From Labrenzia sp. PHM005 (GTDB lineage: Bacteria > Pseudomonadota > Alphaproteobacteria > Rhizobiales > Stappiaceae), in NCBI RefSeq assembly GCF_006517275.1, contig NZ_CP041191.1, positions 4,769,001 to 4,833,000 of the forward strand: a stretch of DNA of 64,000 nt, read 5' to 3'. Numbering within the stretch: position 1 is the stretch's first letter; each line of letters opens with the position of its first letter. The position numbers were made by a program, and so were the translations under genes. The notes beneath the pieces were generated by a model. It was given only the letters and a program-made list of their open reading frames with translations. It was not told the origin of the DNA and made no database searches. Shown here in pieces: positions 24,842-32,636 of this stretch.

Positions 24842-26130
24842 TGCTGATCTGGTTCCTGCCTGTCTTTCTTGTGTTCCTGATGATCGGCCTGCCGGTGTTC
24901 TTCGGCCTTCTGGCCGCTCCGGGGCTGTTGTTGTGGCTGAACGGTCAGGAGCGCGACATCACGCTTTTGTACCGCAATGTCTATAACGGCATGGATAGCT
25001 TCCCGCTGATGGCGATCCCGTTCTTCATGCTGGCCGGAGAATTGATGAACAAGGGCGGCATTACGATGCGCCTGGTGGAGTTCTCTCAGGCCTTGATGGG
25101 GCATCTGCGCGGCGGCCTTGCCCATGTCAACATCCTGTCGTCGATGCTGTTTGCCGGTCTCTCCGGTTCGGCGGTCGCCGACACGTCTGCGCTCGGCTCC
25201 ATGCTGATCCCGGCGATGGAAAAACAGGGGTACACCCGCCGCTTTGCCGCCGCCATCACCGCGGCCTCCTCCGTCATTGGCCCGATCATTCCGCCGTCCG
25301 GCATCATGATCATCTATGCCTATGTCATGGGCGAGAGTGTTGCCGCGCTGTTCCTGGCCGGCATTGTGCCCGGCGTCATGGTCGGTGTTGGCCTGATGCT
25401 GATGGTCAAGGTCATGGCCGACAAATACGACTTTCCGGTTGCCTCCAGAAAGTCGACCTGGCGCGAGCGCGGCCAGGCGTCCCTAAAAGCCTTCTTTCCG
25501 CTGATGACCCCGGTGATCATTCTGGGCGGCATTCTGGCCGGCGTCTTCACGCCGACAGAAGCCGCGGCCGTCGCCGTGGCCTATGCGCTGGTGATTGGTC
25601 TGTTTGTGCTTCGAACCTTGAAGCCTCATGAGATCCCGGGTGTCTTGAACCGGGCCGGCATCACCTCGGCCGTGGTTCTGCTTTTGGTTGGCGCGGCGAT
25701 GGCCTTCAAGACCGTGGTCAGCTTGAGCCATGCGCCGGAGATCATGGCGGACTTTGTGCTCAGCCTGACCGACAACCCGCTGATCTTGTTGTTCTTAATC
25801 AACCTGCTTTTGTTTGTGGTCGGTATGTTTTTGGACGCCGGACCGGCGATCATCATCCTGGGGCCGATCCTGGGGCCGATCTTCACCTCAATGGGGGTCG
25901 ATTCCATCCACTTTGCCATCATCATGAGCGTCAACCTGACCATCGGTCTGGCGACGCCGCCGATGGGGCTGGTTCTGTTTGTTGCGGCCTCTGTCTCCAA
26001 AGAGCGGGTGGAGACGATTGCCAAGGCCATTCTGCCGTTTCTGGCGGTGGAGATCGCGGTGATCTTTTTGATCACCTACATTCCGGCACTGTCCATGACG
26101 ATCCCGCGTCTGACCGGATTTGCCAACTGA
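24841..26130 (+). CDS. TRAP transporter large permease (DctM-type)
   Basis: A 429-residue multi-spanning permease of the ion transporter superfamily that drives Na+-coupled uptake. Family motifs include FFMLAGELMNKGGITMRLVEF, LFAGLSGSAVADTSALGSMLIP, IGPIIPPSGIMIIYAY and GLATPPMGLVLFV. It is translationally coupled to the small permease. The substrate is set by the binding protein. Context suggests a sulfonated sugar or its glyceryl glycoside, which would be unusual because known sulfoquinovose clusters mostly use ABC or major-facilitator importers. Confidence 0.93.
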   Translation: MLIWFLPVFLVFLMIGLPVFFGLLAAPGLLLWLNGQERDITLLYRNVYNGMDSFPLMAIPFFMLAGELMNKGGITMRLVEFSQALMGHLRGGLAHVNILSSMLFAGLSGSAVADTSALGSMLIPAMEKQGYTRRFAAAITAASSVIGPIIPPSGIMIIYAYVMGESVAALFLAGIVPGVMVGVGLMLMVKVMADKYDFPVASRKSTWRERGQASLKAFFPLMTPVIILGGILAGVFTPTEAAAVAVAYALVIGLFVLRTLKPHEIPGVLNRAGITSAVVLLLVGAAMAFKTVVSLSHAPEIMADFVLSLTDNPLILLFLINLLLFVVGMFLDAGPAIIILGPILGPIFTSMGVDSIHFAIIMSVNLTIGLATPPMGLVLFVAASVSKERVETIAKAILPFLAVEIAVIFLITYIPALSMTIPRLTGFAN

Positions 26131-26155
26131 TCTGAGCTCAAAAGGGAGGAACCTC

Positions 26156-27214
26156 ATGCTCAAATCTGCCCTGAAATCCCTAACGGTCGCGGCGATGCTC
26201 GCCGGCTCCGCCTTGAGTGCGGCGGCTGCCGACTACACGCTGCGCGCCACCGCCAACTCCAATGAAAACGATGAAGACTACGACGGTCTTGTGGTGTTCA
26301 AGAACTTCGTGGAAGCAGCCTCCAACGGCGCCATCGAAGTGGAGCTCTACATCGGCACGCAGCTGTGCTCGAACGGTGCGGAGTGCCTGCAAGGGGTCGC
26401 GGGCGGCGCGATCGACATCTACATCTCCACCTCCGGCGGGGCGTCCGGCATCTTCCCGTATGTCCAGGTGCTCGACCTGCCCTACATGATGAGCGATGAC
26501 CGCATTGCCGAGCATGTTCTGAGCGGGGACTTCACCCGCACCATGCGCACCATGGCGCTGGAAGATTCAGACAACACCATCCGCTTGATGACCATCGGCA
26601 ACACCGGTGGCTGGCGCAACTTTGCCAACACCAAACGCCGCGTGGCCGCCCCGGCCGACATGGAAGGCCTCAAGATCCGCACGGTTGTCGCCGACCTGCC
26701 GCAGGAGCTGGTGAAAGCCCTGGGTGCGTCGCCCACCCCGATCCCGTGGCCGGAGCTGTTCACCTCCTTCCAGACCGGCGTTGTGGAGGGCTCCAAGAAC
26801 GGCATCACCGACATCATGGGCATGAAGTTCCCGGATGCCGGCCTGCAGTATGTCACCCTCGACGGTCATGCCTACATGGGCGCGCTGTGGTGGATGAGCA
26901 ACGAAAAGTTCCTGTCCTTGCCGGAAGACATGCGCCGGGTGGTGGTTGACGGCTTTTATGCCCTGCAGCAGGCAACCTTCGCCTCACCGAAGCGCAAGTC
27001 GATCAAGGCCTATGAAGACTTTGTCGCCGGAGGCGGCGATCTTTATGTGCCGACCCCGGCCGAAAAAGCGGCCTTCAAGGAAGCGGCAACCCCGGTCTAT
27101 GCCTGGTTTAAGGAAAACGTCGGCCGCGGCGGCGAAATCTTCGGCGCCCTCGAAGAGGCCGTCAAAGCCGCAGAAACCGACATCAATGCAGCCAGAAATG
27201 CTGACCTGAACTAG
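26156..27214 (+). CDS. TRAP transporter solute-binding protein (DctP-type)
   Basis: A periplasmic receptor of 352 residues. A signal peptide is cut near SAAAADYTL. The DctP family region includes MTIGNTGGWRNFANTKRRVAAPADMEGLKIRTV, where the arginine of LKIRT normally binds a carboxylate, and SFQTGVVEGSKNGITDI. ATG 26156 has AGGGAGGA 7 bases upstream. Retention of the ligand-arginine motif suggests an acidic ligand; a sulfonate could occupy the same site, but that is inference. A perfect 10-bp hairpin follows the stop. Confidence 0.92.
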   Translation: MLKSALKSLTVAAMLAGSALSAAAADYTLRATANSNENDEDYDGLVVFKNFVEAASNGAIEVELYIGTQLCSNGAECLQGVAGGAIDIYISTSGGASGIFPYVQVLDLPYMMSDDRIAEHVLSGDFTRTMRTMALEDSDNTIRLMTIGNTGGWRNFANTKRRVAAPADMEGLKIRTVVADLPQELVKALGASPTPIPWPELFTSFQTGVVEGSKNGITDIMGMKFPDAGLQYVTLDGHAYMGALWWMSNEKFLSLPEDMRRVVVDGFYALQQATFASPKRKSIKAYEDFVAGGGDLYVPTPAEKAAFKEAATPVYAWFKENVGRGGEIFGALEEAVKAAETDINAARNADLN

Positions 27215-27223
27215 AAAGACAAA

Positions 27224-27246
27224 GAGCCCGGCAGGTTGCCGGGCTC
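27224..27246 (+). terminator. Hairpin ending the sulfonate/TRAP operon
   Basis: A perfect 10-bp stem GAGCCCGGCA/TGCCGGGCTC with a three-base loop lies 9 bases after the binding-protein stop. No T-run follows. The MITE-like element begins 4 bases later, so an original T-rich tail may have been displaced. Confidence 0.7.
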
Positions 27247-27250
27247 CCTA

Positions 27251-27518
27251 GGCCGTGTGGACGAATTGGAGACGCATTTCGTGAGGCAAAGGGCAAAAAA
27301 TGGCGTGGAAAGACCTGCAGAGCGTATCGATGATACGGTCAAGGGGCCGTCCGCGTCAGATTGCTGGCCTTTGCCTCACCCGAAGGGACGGTCCTGCAGC
27401 GCCCAATCCTCTGCGAAAATCCGCCTTGATGATGTACCAGCATCACCTGCGCCAGATTTTCTTGCTCTTGAACGCAGCAGATCTCGGCGAAATACATCTC
27501 CAATTCGTCCACACGGCC
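27251..27518. mobile_element. MITE-like element with 31-bp terminal inverted repeats
   Basis: A 268-bp element. The left end (27251-27281, beginning GGCCGTGTGGACGAATTGG) and the right end (27488-27518) are inverted repeats matching at 29 of 31 positions. Both ends are flanked by TA (27249-27250 and 27519-27520), as expected of a TA target duplication. A second internal inverted pair, GTGAGGCAAAGG (from 27281) and CCTTTGCCTCAC (27368-27379), lies inside. There is no transposase frame. It resembles a non-autonomous derivative of an IS630/Tc1-type or IS5-type element mobilised in trans. It sits in the gap between the TRAP operon and the convergent Sel1 gene. Confidence 0.8.
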
Positions 27519-27576
27519 TAACCACTTTTTTGATTTGGAGAAGGCCCGATCACAACGGCCCTCCCCTAATCAAAAA

Positions 27577-28071
27577 TCAACGGAACGGGTACATCCAGAC
27601 CTTGTAATCGGCGACAAGAACATGCGCTTTTTCAATCTCTTCCTTGGTCATCTTCTTAACGACTTCCTCCAGGGAAATCGCAGCGTCCGGATCACCGCCA
27701 ATGGCCGACAGCGTGTACCACATATATGCCCGGACCAGATCGGGCGCCGGCATGCCGCGACCAATCTCGTAATACCAGCCGATGCCGGACTGCGCACCCG
27801 GATGCCCCTTCAGGGAACTTCTCAAGTACCACTCAAACGCCCGTTGGTCGTCGCGCTCAACTCCAAGGCCCATGGCGTACATGACGCCGATCAGCTCCTC
27901 GGCGTCCGCATTGCCGGACCGGGCGGCCGGCCACAGTTCCTTCATCGCCTCTTCAAATTTCCCGGCTTCCATCAGGTCGCGCGCAGCTTCGATTTCAGCT
28001 TGAGCCGGAAGACACAACGGGCTCACGGCAAGCGAAAGAGCGACAATCGCGGCTTTGGCGGTTTGCTTCAT
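27577..28071 (-). CDS. Secreted Sel1-like repeat protein
   Basis: 164 residues. The signal peptide ends at LPAQAE. Sel1/TPR-like helical pairs follow (AAARSGNADAEELIGVMYAMGLGVERDDQRAFEWYLRSS, GHPGAQSGIGWYYEIGRGMP, AYMWYTLSAIGGDPDA). Such periplasmic proteins serve as protein-protein adaptors; no specific partner is evident. Its ATG at 28071 overlaps the proposed TTG start of the divergent di-haem peroxidase gene, so the two share a very compact promoter region and may be linked functionally. Confidence 0.82.
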   Translation of the reverse strand: MKQTAKAAIVALSLAVSPLCLPAQAEIEAARDLMEAGKFEEAMKELWPAARSGNADAEELIGVMYAMGLGVERDDQRAFEWYLRSSLKGHPGAQSGIGWYYEIGRGMPAPDLVRAYMWYTLSAIGGDPDAAISLEEVVKKMTKEEIEKAHVLVADYKVWMYPFR

Positions 28072-29397
28072 AAGGTCTGGTCCATCCCTCTGGTGTGCCT
28101 TGCGGTTTCGCCAGCACTTTCTGCAAGTTTACCTGCTCCGCTGACCCAAGACGATTTTCTGGTTTTTGACCACAAACAAGCGGCGCTCGGTCAGCTGTTA
28201 TTTTACGACAAGATCCTGTCCGGGAACAGGAATATTGCGTGTGCGACCTGCCATCATCCAAAGTTTGGCACAGGCGACGGCCTGTCCCTCGGCATTGGGG
28301 AAGGCGGGGTTGGTTTGGGGCCCAAAAGAACAGCCGGAGACGGCGCCAGCCGGATTAAGAAACGGATTCCGAGAAACGCGCCAGCGCTTTGGAATTTGGG
28401 CGCAAAAGATCTTCATACCCTGTTTCATGATGGCCGGCTTTCCATCGCCGAGACTTACGAAAACGGTTTTAATTCACCTGCGGAAGAATGGTTGCCGACC
28501 GGCTTCAATTCTCTGCTTGCCGCGCAGGCGGTATTCCCGCTGGTGGCCCAATTCGAGATGTCCGGCAATCCGAAAGAAAACGAAATTGCCGGGGCGGTCC
28601 ATGACCGGATTGATGCGGCCTGGCCGATCCTTGCCAAACGGGTTCGGATAATTCCTGAATACGGTCAAATGTTTATCGACGCTTTCGCGCATATTGAATC
28701 CGCTGAAGAGGTGACAATCGTCGAGATCGCCAACGCACTCGCGGCGTTCCAGGCAATTGAATGGCAGAGTTTTGACAGCCCCTTCGATCACTATCTTTCG
28801 GGGAATAAAGCCGCCCTCACCTCACCGCAAAAACGAGGTCTGGATCTCTTTTATGGCAAGGCCGGATGCGCTGCCTGCCATTCCGGCCCGCTGATGAGTG
28901 ACCAGAAATTTCATGCCCTCGGCCTCCCGCCCTTCGGCCCCGGACGGACGCGGCGTTTTGATCCGATGGTTCGCGATGTCGGACGCATGGGAGAAAGTGA
29001 TGCACTGGACGATGCCTACCGTTTTCGTACGCCAATGCTGCGCAATGTCGAGCTGACCGCCCCTTATGGTCACAACGGCGCCTATCCGACGCTGGACGGC
29101 ATTATCCGCCATCACCTTGACCCCGATGGCATGCTGGCTAACTGGCAACCGGACGTGGCGGCGCTTCCAGATGCGCCCTGGCTCGCGCCGATTGATTTTG
29201 TCGTCTGGCGTGATAAACGGGAAATGGCCCGCCAGGCCCGGTTCCGCGATGTCGACCCGATGTCTCTGACCGATCCCGAAATTTCTGATCTCGTGGCCTT
29301 CCTCAGGGCCCTCACCGGCACAGCCTCTGTGACAACACCGCCCTTTGGCGTTCCAGATAAGGTTCCCAGCGGCCTGCCGGTCGACACTCCACAATAA
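28063..29397 (+). CDS. Di-haem cytochrome c peroxidase / MauG-family protein
   Basis: About 444 residues. A signal peptide (LLHKVWSIPLVCLAVSPALSA) leads into two c-type haem sites, CATCH at about 60-64 and CAACH at about 269-273, in the order typical of bacterial cytochrome c peroxidases and MauG-like enzymes. Further conserved parts are RNAPALWNLG, FHDGRLS and TPMLRNVELTAPYGHNGAYPTLDGIIRHH. It would reduce H2O2 with electrons from a small cytochrome, or oxidise a protein substrate, in the periplasm. The start is uncertain: the frame is open far upstream, but TTG 28063 gives the best signal peptide and GTG 28093 is an alternative. The YeiH-like exporter gene follows 13 bases later. Confidence 0.85.
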   Translation: MLHKVWSIPLVCLAVSPALSASLPAPLTQDDFLVFDHKQAALGQLLFYDKILSGNRNIACATCHHPKFGTGDGLSLGIGEGGVGLGPKRTAGDGASRIKKRIPRNAPALWNLGAKDLHTLFHDGRLSIAETYENGFNSPAEEWLPTGFNSLLAAQAVFPLVAQFEMSGNPKENEIAGAVHDRIDAAWPILAKRVRIIPEYGQMFIDAFAHIESAEEVTIVEIANALAAFQAIEWQSFDSPFDHYLSGNKAALTSPQKRGLDLFYGKAGCAACHSGPLMSDQKFHALGLPPFGPGRTRRFDPMVRDVGRMGESDALDDAYRFRTPMLRNVELTAPYGHNGAYPTLDGIIRHHLDPDGMLANWQPDVAALPDAPWLAPIDFVVWRDKREMARQARFRDVDPMSLTDPEISDLVAFLRALTGTASVTTPPFGVPDKVPSGLPVDTPQ

Positions 29398-29410
29398 GGA
29401 CAAGAACAAA

Positions 29411-30445
29411 ATGGTGGAACCATTGAAGGACCGGGCCAATCAGTTGTTCCCGGGCATAGCGATTGCCGGCCTGGTGGCAATTTCCGCGCAGTTCCTCAAC
29501 GAACATTACGGCGCCCCGGCCATGCTGATGGCCATCCTCTTGGGCATGCCGCTGAACTTCCTGTCCGAGGAACAAAAGACGGCCGAAGGCATTGCCTTTT
29601 CAGCCAGAACCTTGCTGCGGATCGGCGTCGCGCTTCTGGGTGTGCGGATCAGCGTGGATATGGTGGAAGCGCTTGGCTTGCCGTTTCTGGCCCTTGTGAT
29701 TGCTGGTGTCCTGGCAACGATTGGCTTTTCGCTTTTGATCGGCAACCTCTTTGGCAAGGACCGGTTGTTTTCTTTCCTGTCCGGCGGGGCCGTCGCAATC
29801 TGCGGGGCTTCGGCGGCCATGGCGATCGGTTCCATTCTGCCCAAACGCGAGCATGCTGAGCGCGACCTTGCCTTTACCGTGATCACGGTAACGGTGCTCT
29901 CCACGCTTGCCATGATCTTCTACCCGATCCTGACCGGTTCCCTAGGATTGACCACCGATGAAACCGGCGTCTTTTTGGGCGGCACAATTCATGATGTTGC
30001 TCAAGTGGTTGGCGCAGGTTTTTCGATTTCCGAAGAAACCGGCGACCTCTCAACCTTGGTCAAGCTGATCCGCGTCACGCTTTTGGCTCCGATCGTTCTG
30101 GTGGCGGCGCTTATCCTGCGGAAAGGGTCGGCACCTGATGCAGCCCGCCCGCCGCTGATGCCGGCGTTTGTTATTGCCTTTCTGATCCTGGCAACGTTCA
30201 ATTCCTTTGGCCTGATCCCGGAGATGGCCAAAGATGCCGCCAGTCAGGTCTCCCGCTGGGCGCTATTGGCGGCGATCGCAGCCGTCGGCATGAAAACCTC
30301 GATCCCCAAACTCCTGGAAGTCGGCGGCCCTGCCATCTGGATGGTGGTCACCCAAACGATCTTCCTGGCGCTCTTTGTCCTGGGTGGGATTTGGTTGATT
30401 GGGGGCGCTCCCCAAACTCCGTCATTACCCGGCCTGTCCGGGTAA
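29411..30445 (+). CDS. YeiH-family putative sulfate/sulfite exporter
   Basis: A polytopic inner-membrane protein of 344 residues with about ten hydrophobic segments and the family motifs GVALLGVRIS, SGGAVAICGASAAMAIG and FLGGTIHDVAQVVGAG. It belongs to the UPF0324/YeiH group, predicted to export sulfate or related anions, though experimental proof is thin. ATG 29411 has AAGGA upstream. It probably forms an operon with the di-haem peroxidase gene. Placement 2.2 kb after a locus expected to release sulfite makes sulfite efflux attractive, but this is inference. The final residues PGLSG are encoded by a short CCCGG-CCGGG palindrome. Confidence 0.85.
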   Translation: MVEPLKDRANQLFPGIAIAGLVAISAQFLNEHYGAPAMLMAILLGMPLNFLSEEQKTAEGIAFSARTLLRIGVALLGVRISVDMVEALGLPFLALVIAGVLATIGFSLLIGNLFGKDRLFSFLSGGAVAICGASAAMAIGSILPKREHAERDLAFTVITVTVLSTLAMIFYPILTGSLGLTTDETGVFLGGTIHDVAQVVGAGFSISEETGDLSTLVKLIRVTLLAPIVLVAALILRKGSAPDAARPPLMPAFVIAFLILATFNSFGLIPEMAKDAASQVSRWALLAAIAAVGMKTSIPKLLEVGGPAIWMVVTQTIFLALFVLGGIWLIGGAPQTPSLPGLSG

Positions 30446-30500
30446 TCCATTCCATTTTCAGGCAACACCCACTGCTGTCTGATTGGAAAGGAAGCGGCAT

Positions 30501-30526
30501 GGATCCCCGATCAAGCCGGGGATGAC
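30501..30526. repeat. REP-like palindrome (GGATCCCCG...CGGGGATGAC)
   Basis: GGATCCCCGATCAAGCCGGGGATGAC, split as CCCCG-atcaagc-CGGGG with the flanking GGATC and TGAC seen in the 5.3-kb pair. It lies between yeiH and metG in a 275-base gap that otherwise shows no gene. Confidence 0.6.
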
Positions 30527-30720
30527 GACTGTGTTACGTGCTACCATAAGTGATCGTCCAACGTTTCCTTGTTGTTTACACCTGCGCCCATGCTTTCGCG
30601 CCACAAGGGCTTTTCTTGGGACGTTGAGTGTGAAATATAGCTTTCACCTCTTCACGGCAGATTTTCTGGCTGATCCTGAGAACACAGGCGTCCCGGCCCC
30701 TGCCCAGAAATTTCGAAAGC

Positions 30721-32247
30721 ATGTTGATGAAAAGCTACATCACCACTCCGATCTATTACGTCAACGGTTCCCCGCATATCGGCCACGCCTTCACCTCGAT
30801 CATGGCCGACATCCTGAAGCGGAACCGGCAGGCGCTGGGGGTTGAGATGATGCTGTCCACCGGTGTCGACGAACACGGCCAGAAGAACCAGGAAGCGGCA
30901 GAAGCTCTCGGCATGCCGGTCACCGACTATCTCGACATGCGTTGCAAGGAATTCCGGGATGTTTTTGAGCAGCTCGGCGTGGAATTCGATTATTTCGTGC
31001 GCACCAGCCGCGACGGCCACAAGACGGCTGTTGCAGACATGGAACAACGCATCTTCGACAAGGGCCTGATCGTCAAGAAACAGTACACCGGCACCTACTG
31101 CAAGGGCTGCGAGGAGTTCAAAAAAGAGAGCGACCTCACCGAAGACGGCCAGTGCCCGCTGCACCCGACCATGAAGGTCGAGCAGACGGACGAGACCAAC
31201 TATTTCCTGAAGATGGAACCGTTCCGCGAGAAGCTTCTGAAGCACATCGACGAAAATCCGGACTTTGTGCAGCCCGAGCCGTTCAAGAACGAGCTGAAGC
31301 AGATGCTGGCCGAGCCGCTGGAGGATCTGTGTATCTCCCGGCCGAAGACCCGCGTGACCCTCGGCGTTGATTTGCCGTTTGATCCGGACTTCGTGACCTA
31401 TGTCTGGTTCGACGCGCTGGCCAACTACCTGACCAACATCGGCTGGCCGGAAGATGGCTACCAGGACTGGTGGGCCGAGTGTGAACACATGATCGGCAAG
31501 GACATTTTGAAGCCGCATGGCGTCTATTGGCCGTTGATGCTGATGGCCGCAGACCTGCCGCTGCCAAAAAAACTGACCGTACATAGCCACTGGGTGGGTG
31601 CCGGCGGCGTGAAAATGTCGAAATCCATCGGCAATGTGGTCGATCCGATCGAAGTGATGGACAAGCTCGGCTTCGATGCCCTGCGCTGGTATCTGGCCCG
31701 TCACATGCGCGCCGACAGCGACAGCCAGATTTCGGTCGACCTGATCACGCAGACCTACAATTCCGAACTCGGCAACAAGATCGGCAATCTGCTGTCCCGC
31801 GTCGCCAAGTTCTCCAACAAGAACTTTGACGGCAAGGTGCCTGTGCCGGGTGCGCTAACTGCGGAAGACGAGGCGCTGCGCAAAACTGTTGTTGAGGCCG
31901 CAACGGCCTTCTCCGGCTGGATAAACCTGCAGGACATTCCAGCTGCTACGCAGTCGATCGTCGATGGCGCGGTGGCCATGAACGAATACATCGACCAGCA
32001 GGCGCCGTGGTCGCTCTTCAAGAATGAAGACACCCGCGAGCGCTGCGCGACCGTGCTTTATGTCACGCTGGACTGTCAGCGGATCCTGTTTGAGGCGCTT
32101 TTGCAGGTGATCCCAGGCTCCGCCAACCGGGCTCTCGGTATGCTCAACGCTCCGGAGGCAGCAAGCCCCTGGAAGCCGGAACTCGACAAGCTGGCAGGCG
32201 GCACCGAACTCGGCGAGATCGACGCCCTGTTCCCACGGGTTCAGTAA
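30721..32247 (+). CDS. metG: Methionyl-tRNA synthetase, zinc-knuckle type
   Basis: Attaches methionine to tRNA(Met) with ATP. The class I motifs HIGH (residues 19-22) and KMSKS (298-302) are intact, and the methionine pocket and anticodon-binding region (GNKIGNLLSRVAKF) are recognisable. The connecting peptide has a CxxC...CxxH zinc knuckle (C127, C130, C145, H148). As I recall, typical alphaproteobacterial MetRS lack these cysteines and begin with a different consensus near the HIGH motif, so this looks like a second, divergent copy. 508 residues, with no C-terminal tRNA-binding domain. Its context (exporter and YciI genes) is not the usual tmk-holB-metG-tatD neighbourhood. Start ATG 30721 or 30727. 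Confidence 0.92.
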   Translation: MLMKSYITTPIYYVNGSPHIGHAFTSIMADILKRNRQALGVEMMLSTGVDEHGQKNQEAAEALGMPVTDYLDMRCKEFRDVFEQLGVEFDYFVRTSRDGHKTAVADMEQRIFDKGLIVKKQYTGTYCKGCEEFKKESDLTEDGQCPLHPTMKVEQTDETNYFLKMEPFREKLLKHIDENPDFVQPEPFKNELKQMLAEPLEDLCISRPKTRVTLGVDLPFDPDFVTYVWFDALANYLTNIGWPEDGYQDWWAECEHMIGKDILKPHGVYWPLMLMAADLPLPKKLTVHSHWVGAGGVKMSKSIGNVVDPIEVMDKLGFDALRWYLARHMRADSDSQISVDLITQTYNSELGNKIGNLLSRVAKFSNKNFDGKVPVPGALTAEDEALRKTVVEAATAFSGWINLQDIPAATQSIVDGAVAMNEYIDQQAPWSLFKNEDTRERCATVLYVTLDCQRILFEALLQVIPGSANRALGMLNAPEAASPWKPELDKLAGGTELGEIDALFPRVQ

Positions 32248-32270
32248 GTTTTCGGACTTTTTCAAAAACC

Positions 32271-32302
32271 AAAAACGCCGGCTAGTTTGCCGGCGTTTTT
32301 TT
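32271..32302. terminator. Bidirectional Rho-independent terminator
   Basis: AAAAACGCCGGC-tagttt-GCCGGCGTTTTTTT: a stem of about 8 GC-rich pairs extended by A-T pairs, with T-runs on both strands. It separates the convergent metG and yciI genes and can stop both. Confidence 0.92.
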
Positions 32303-32319
32303 GATCTAGTTTGCCCGGC

Positions 32320-32607
32320 TTAAGCTGCCAAGAATTCCAGCCGGTCATCGAGGCGCGCAGGTGTGATTTCCAGTATTTCGGCCGTGACAACCTGTTCGGC
32401 AACAAACGGATCCTTTTGAACAAAGGCTTCCAGATCGGCACGCGTTGCGTTGTGCGCCAAAATACCGCCGCCCTGATTGGGCGGCAGGCTGCCAACCATG
32501 AGAAACAGGCCGTTGTCGAAGCCTTGCTGGATCCAAGCCTTGTGCCCGTCTATCAATTCCCCTGCCCGGGCCTTGTTGTCTGCAAATTTCAATGTGACGA
32601 CAAACAT
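32320..32607 (-). CDS. YciI-family protein
   Basis: A 95-residue ferredoxin-like dimeric alpha-beta barrel protein with the YciI hallmarks HKAWIQQGFDNGLFLMVGSLPPNQGGGILA and DPFVAEQVV. The conserved His of the HxxxI segment and a downstream Asp form the putative active site. Biochemical roles vary and include hydrolytic dehalogenation. It follows the TetR-family gene by 29 bases on the same strand and is probably co-transcribed under TetR control. Confidence 0.88.
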   Translation of the reverse strand: MFVVTLKFADNKARAGELIDGHKAWIQQGFDNGLFLMVGSLPPNQGGGILAHNATRADLEAFVQKDPFVAEQVVTAEILEITPARLDDRLEFLAA

Positions 32608-32636
32608 TATCTCTCCTTTCGTTTATCTCATTAAAT

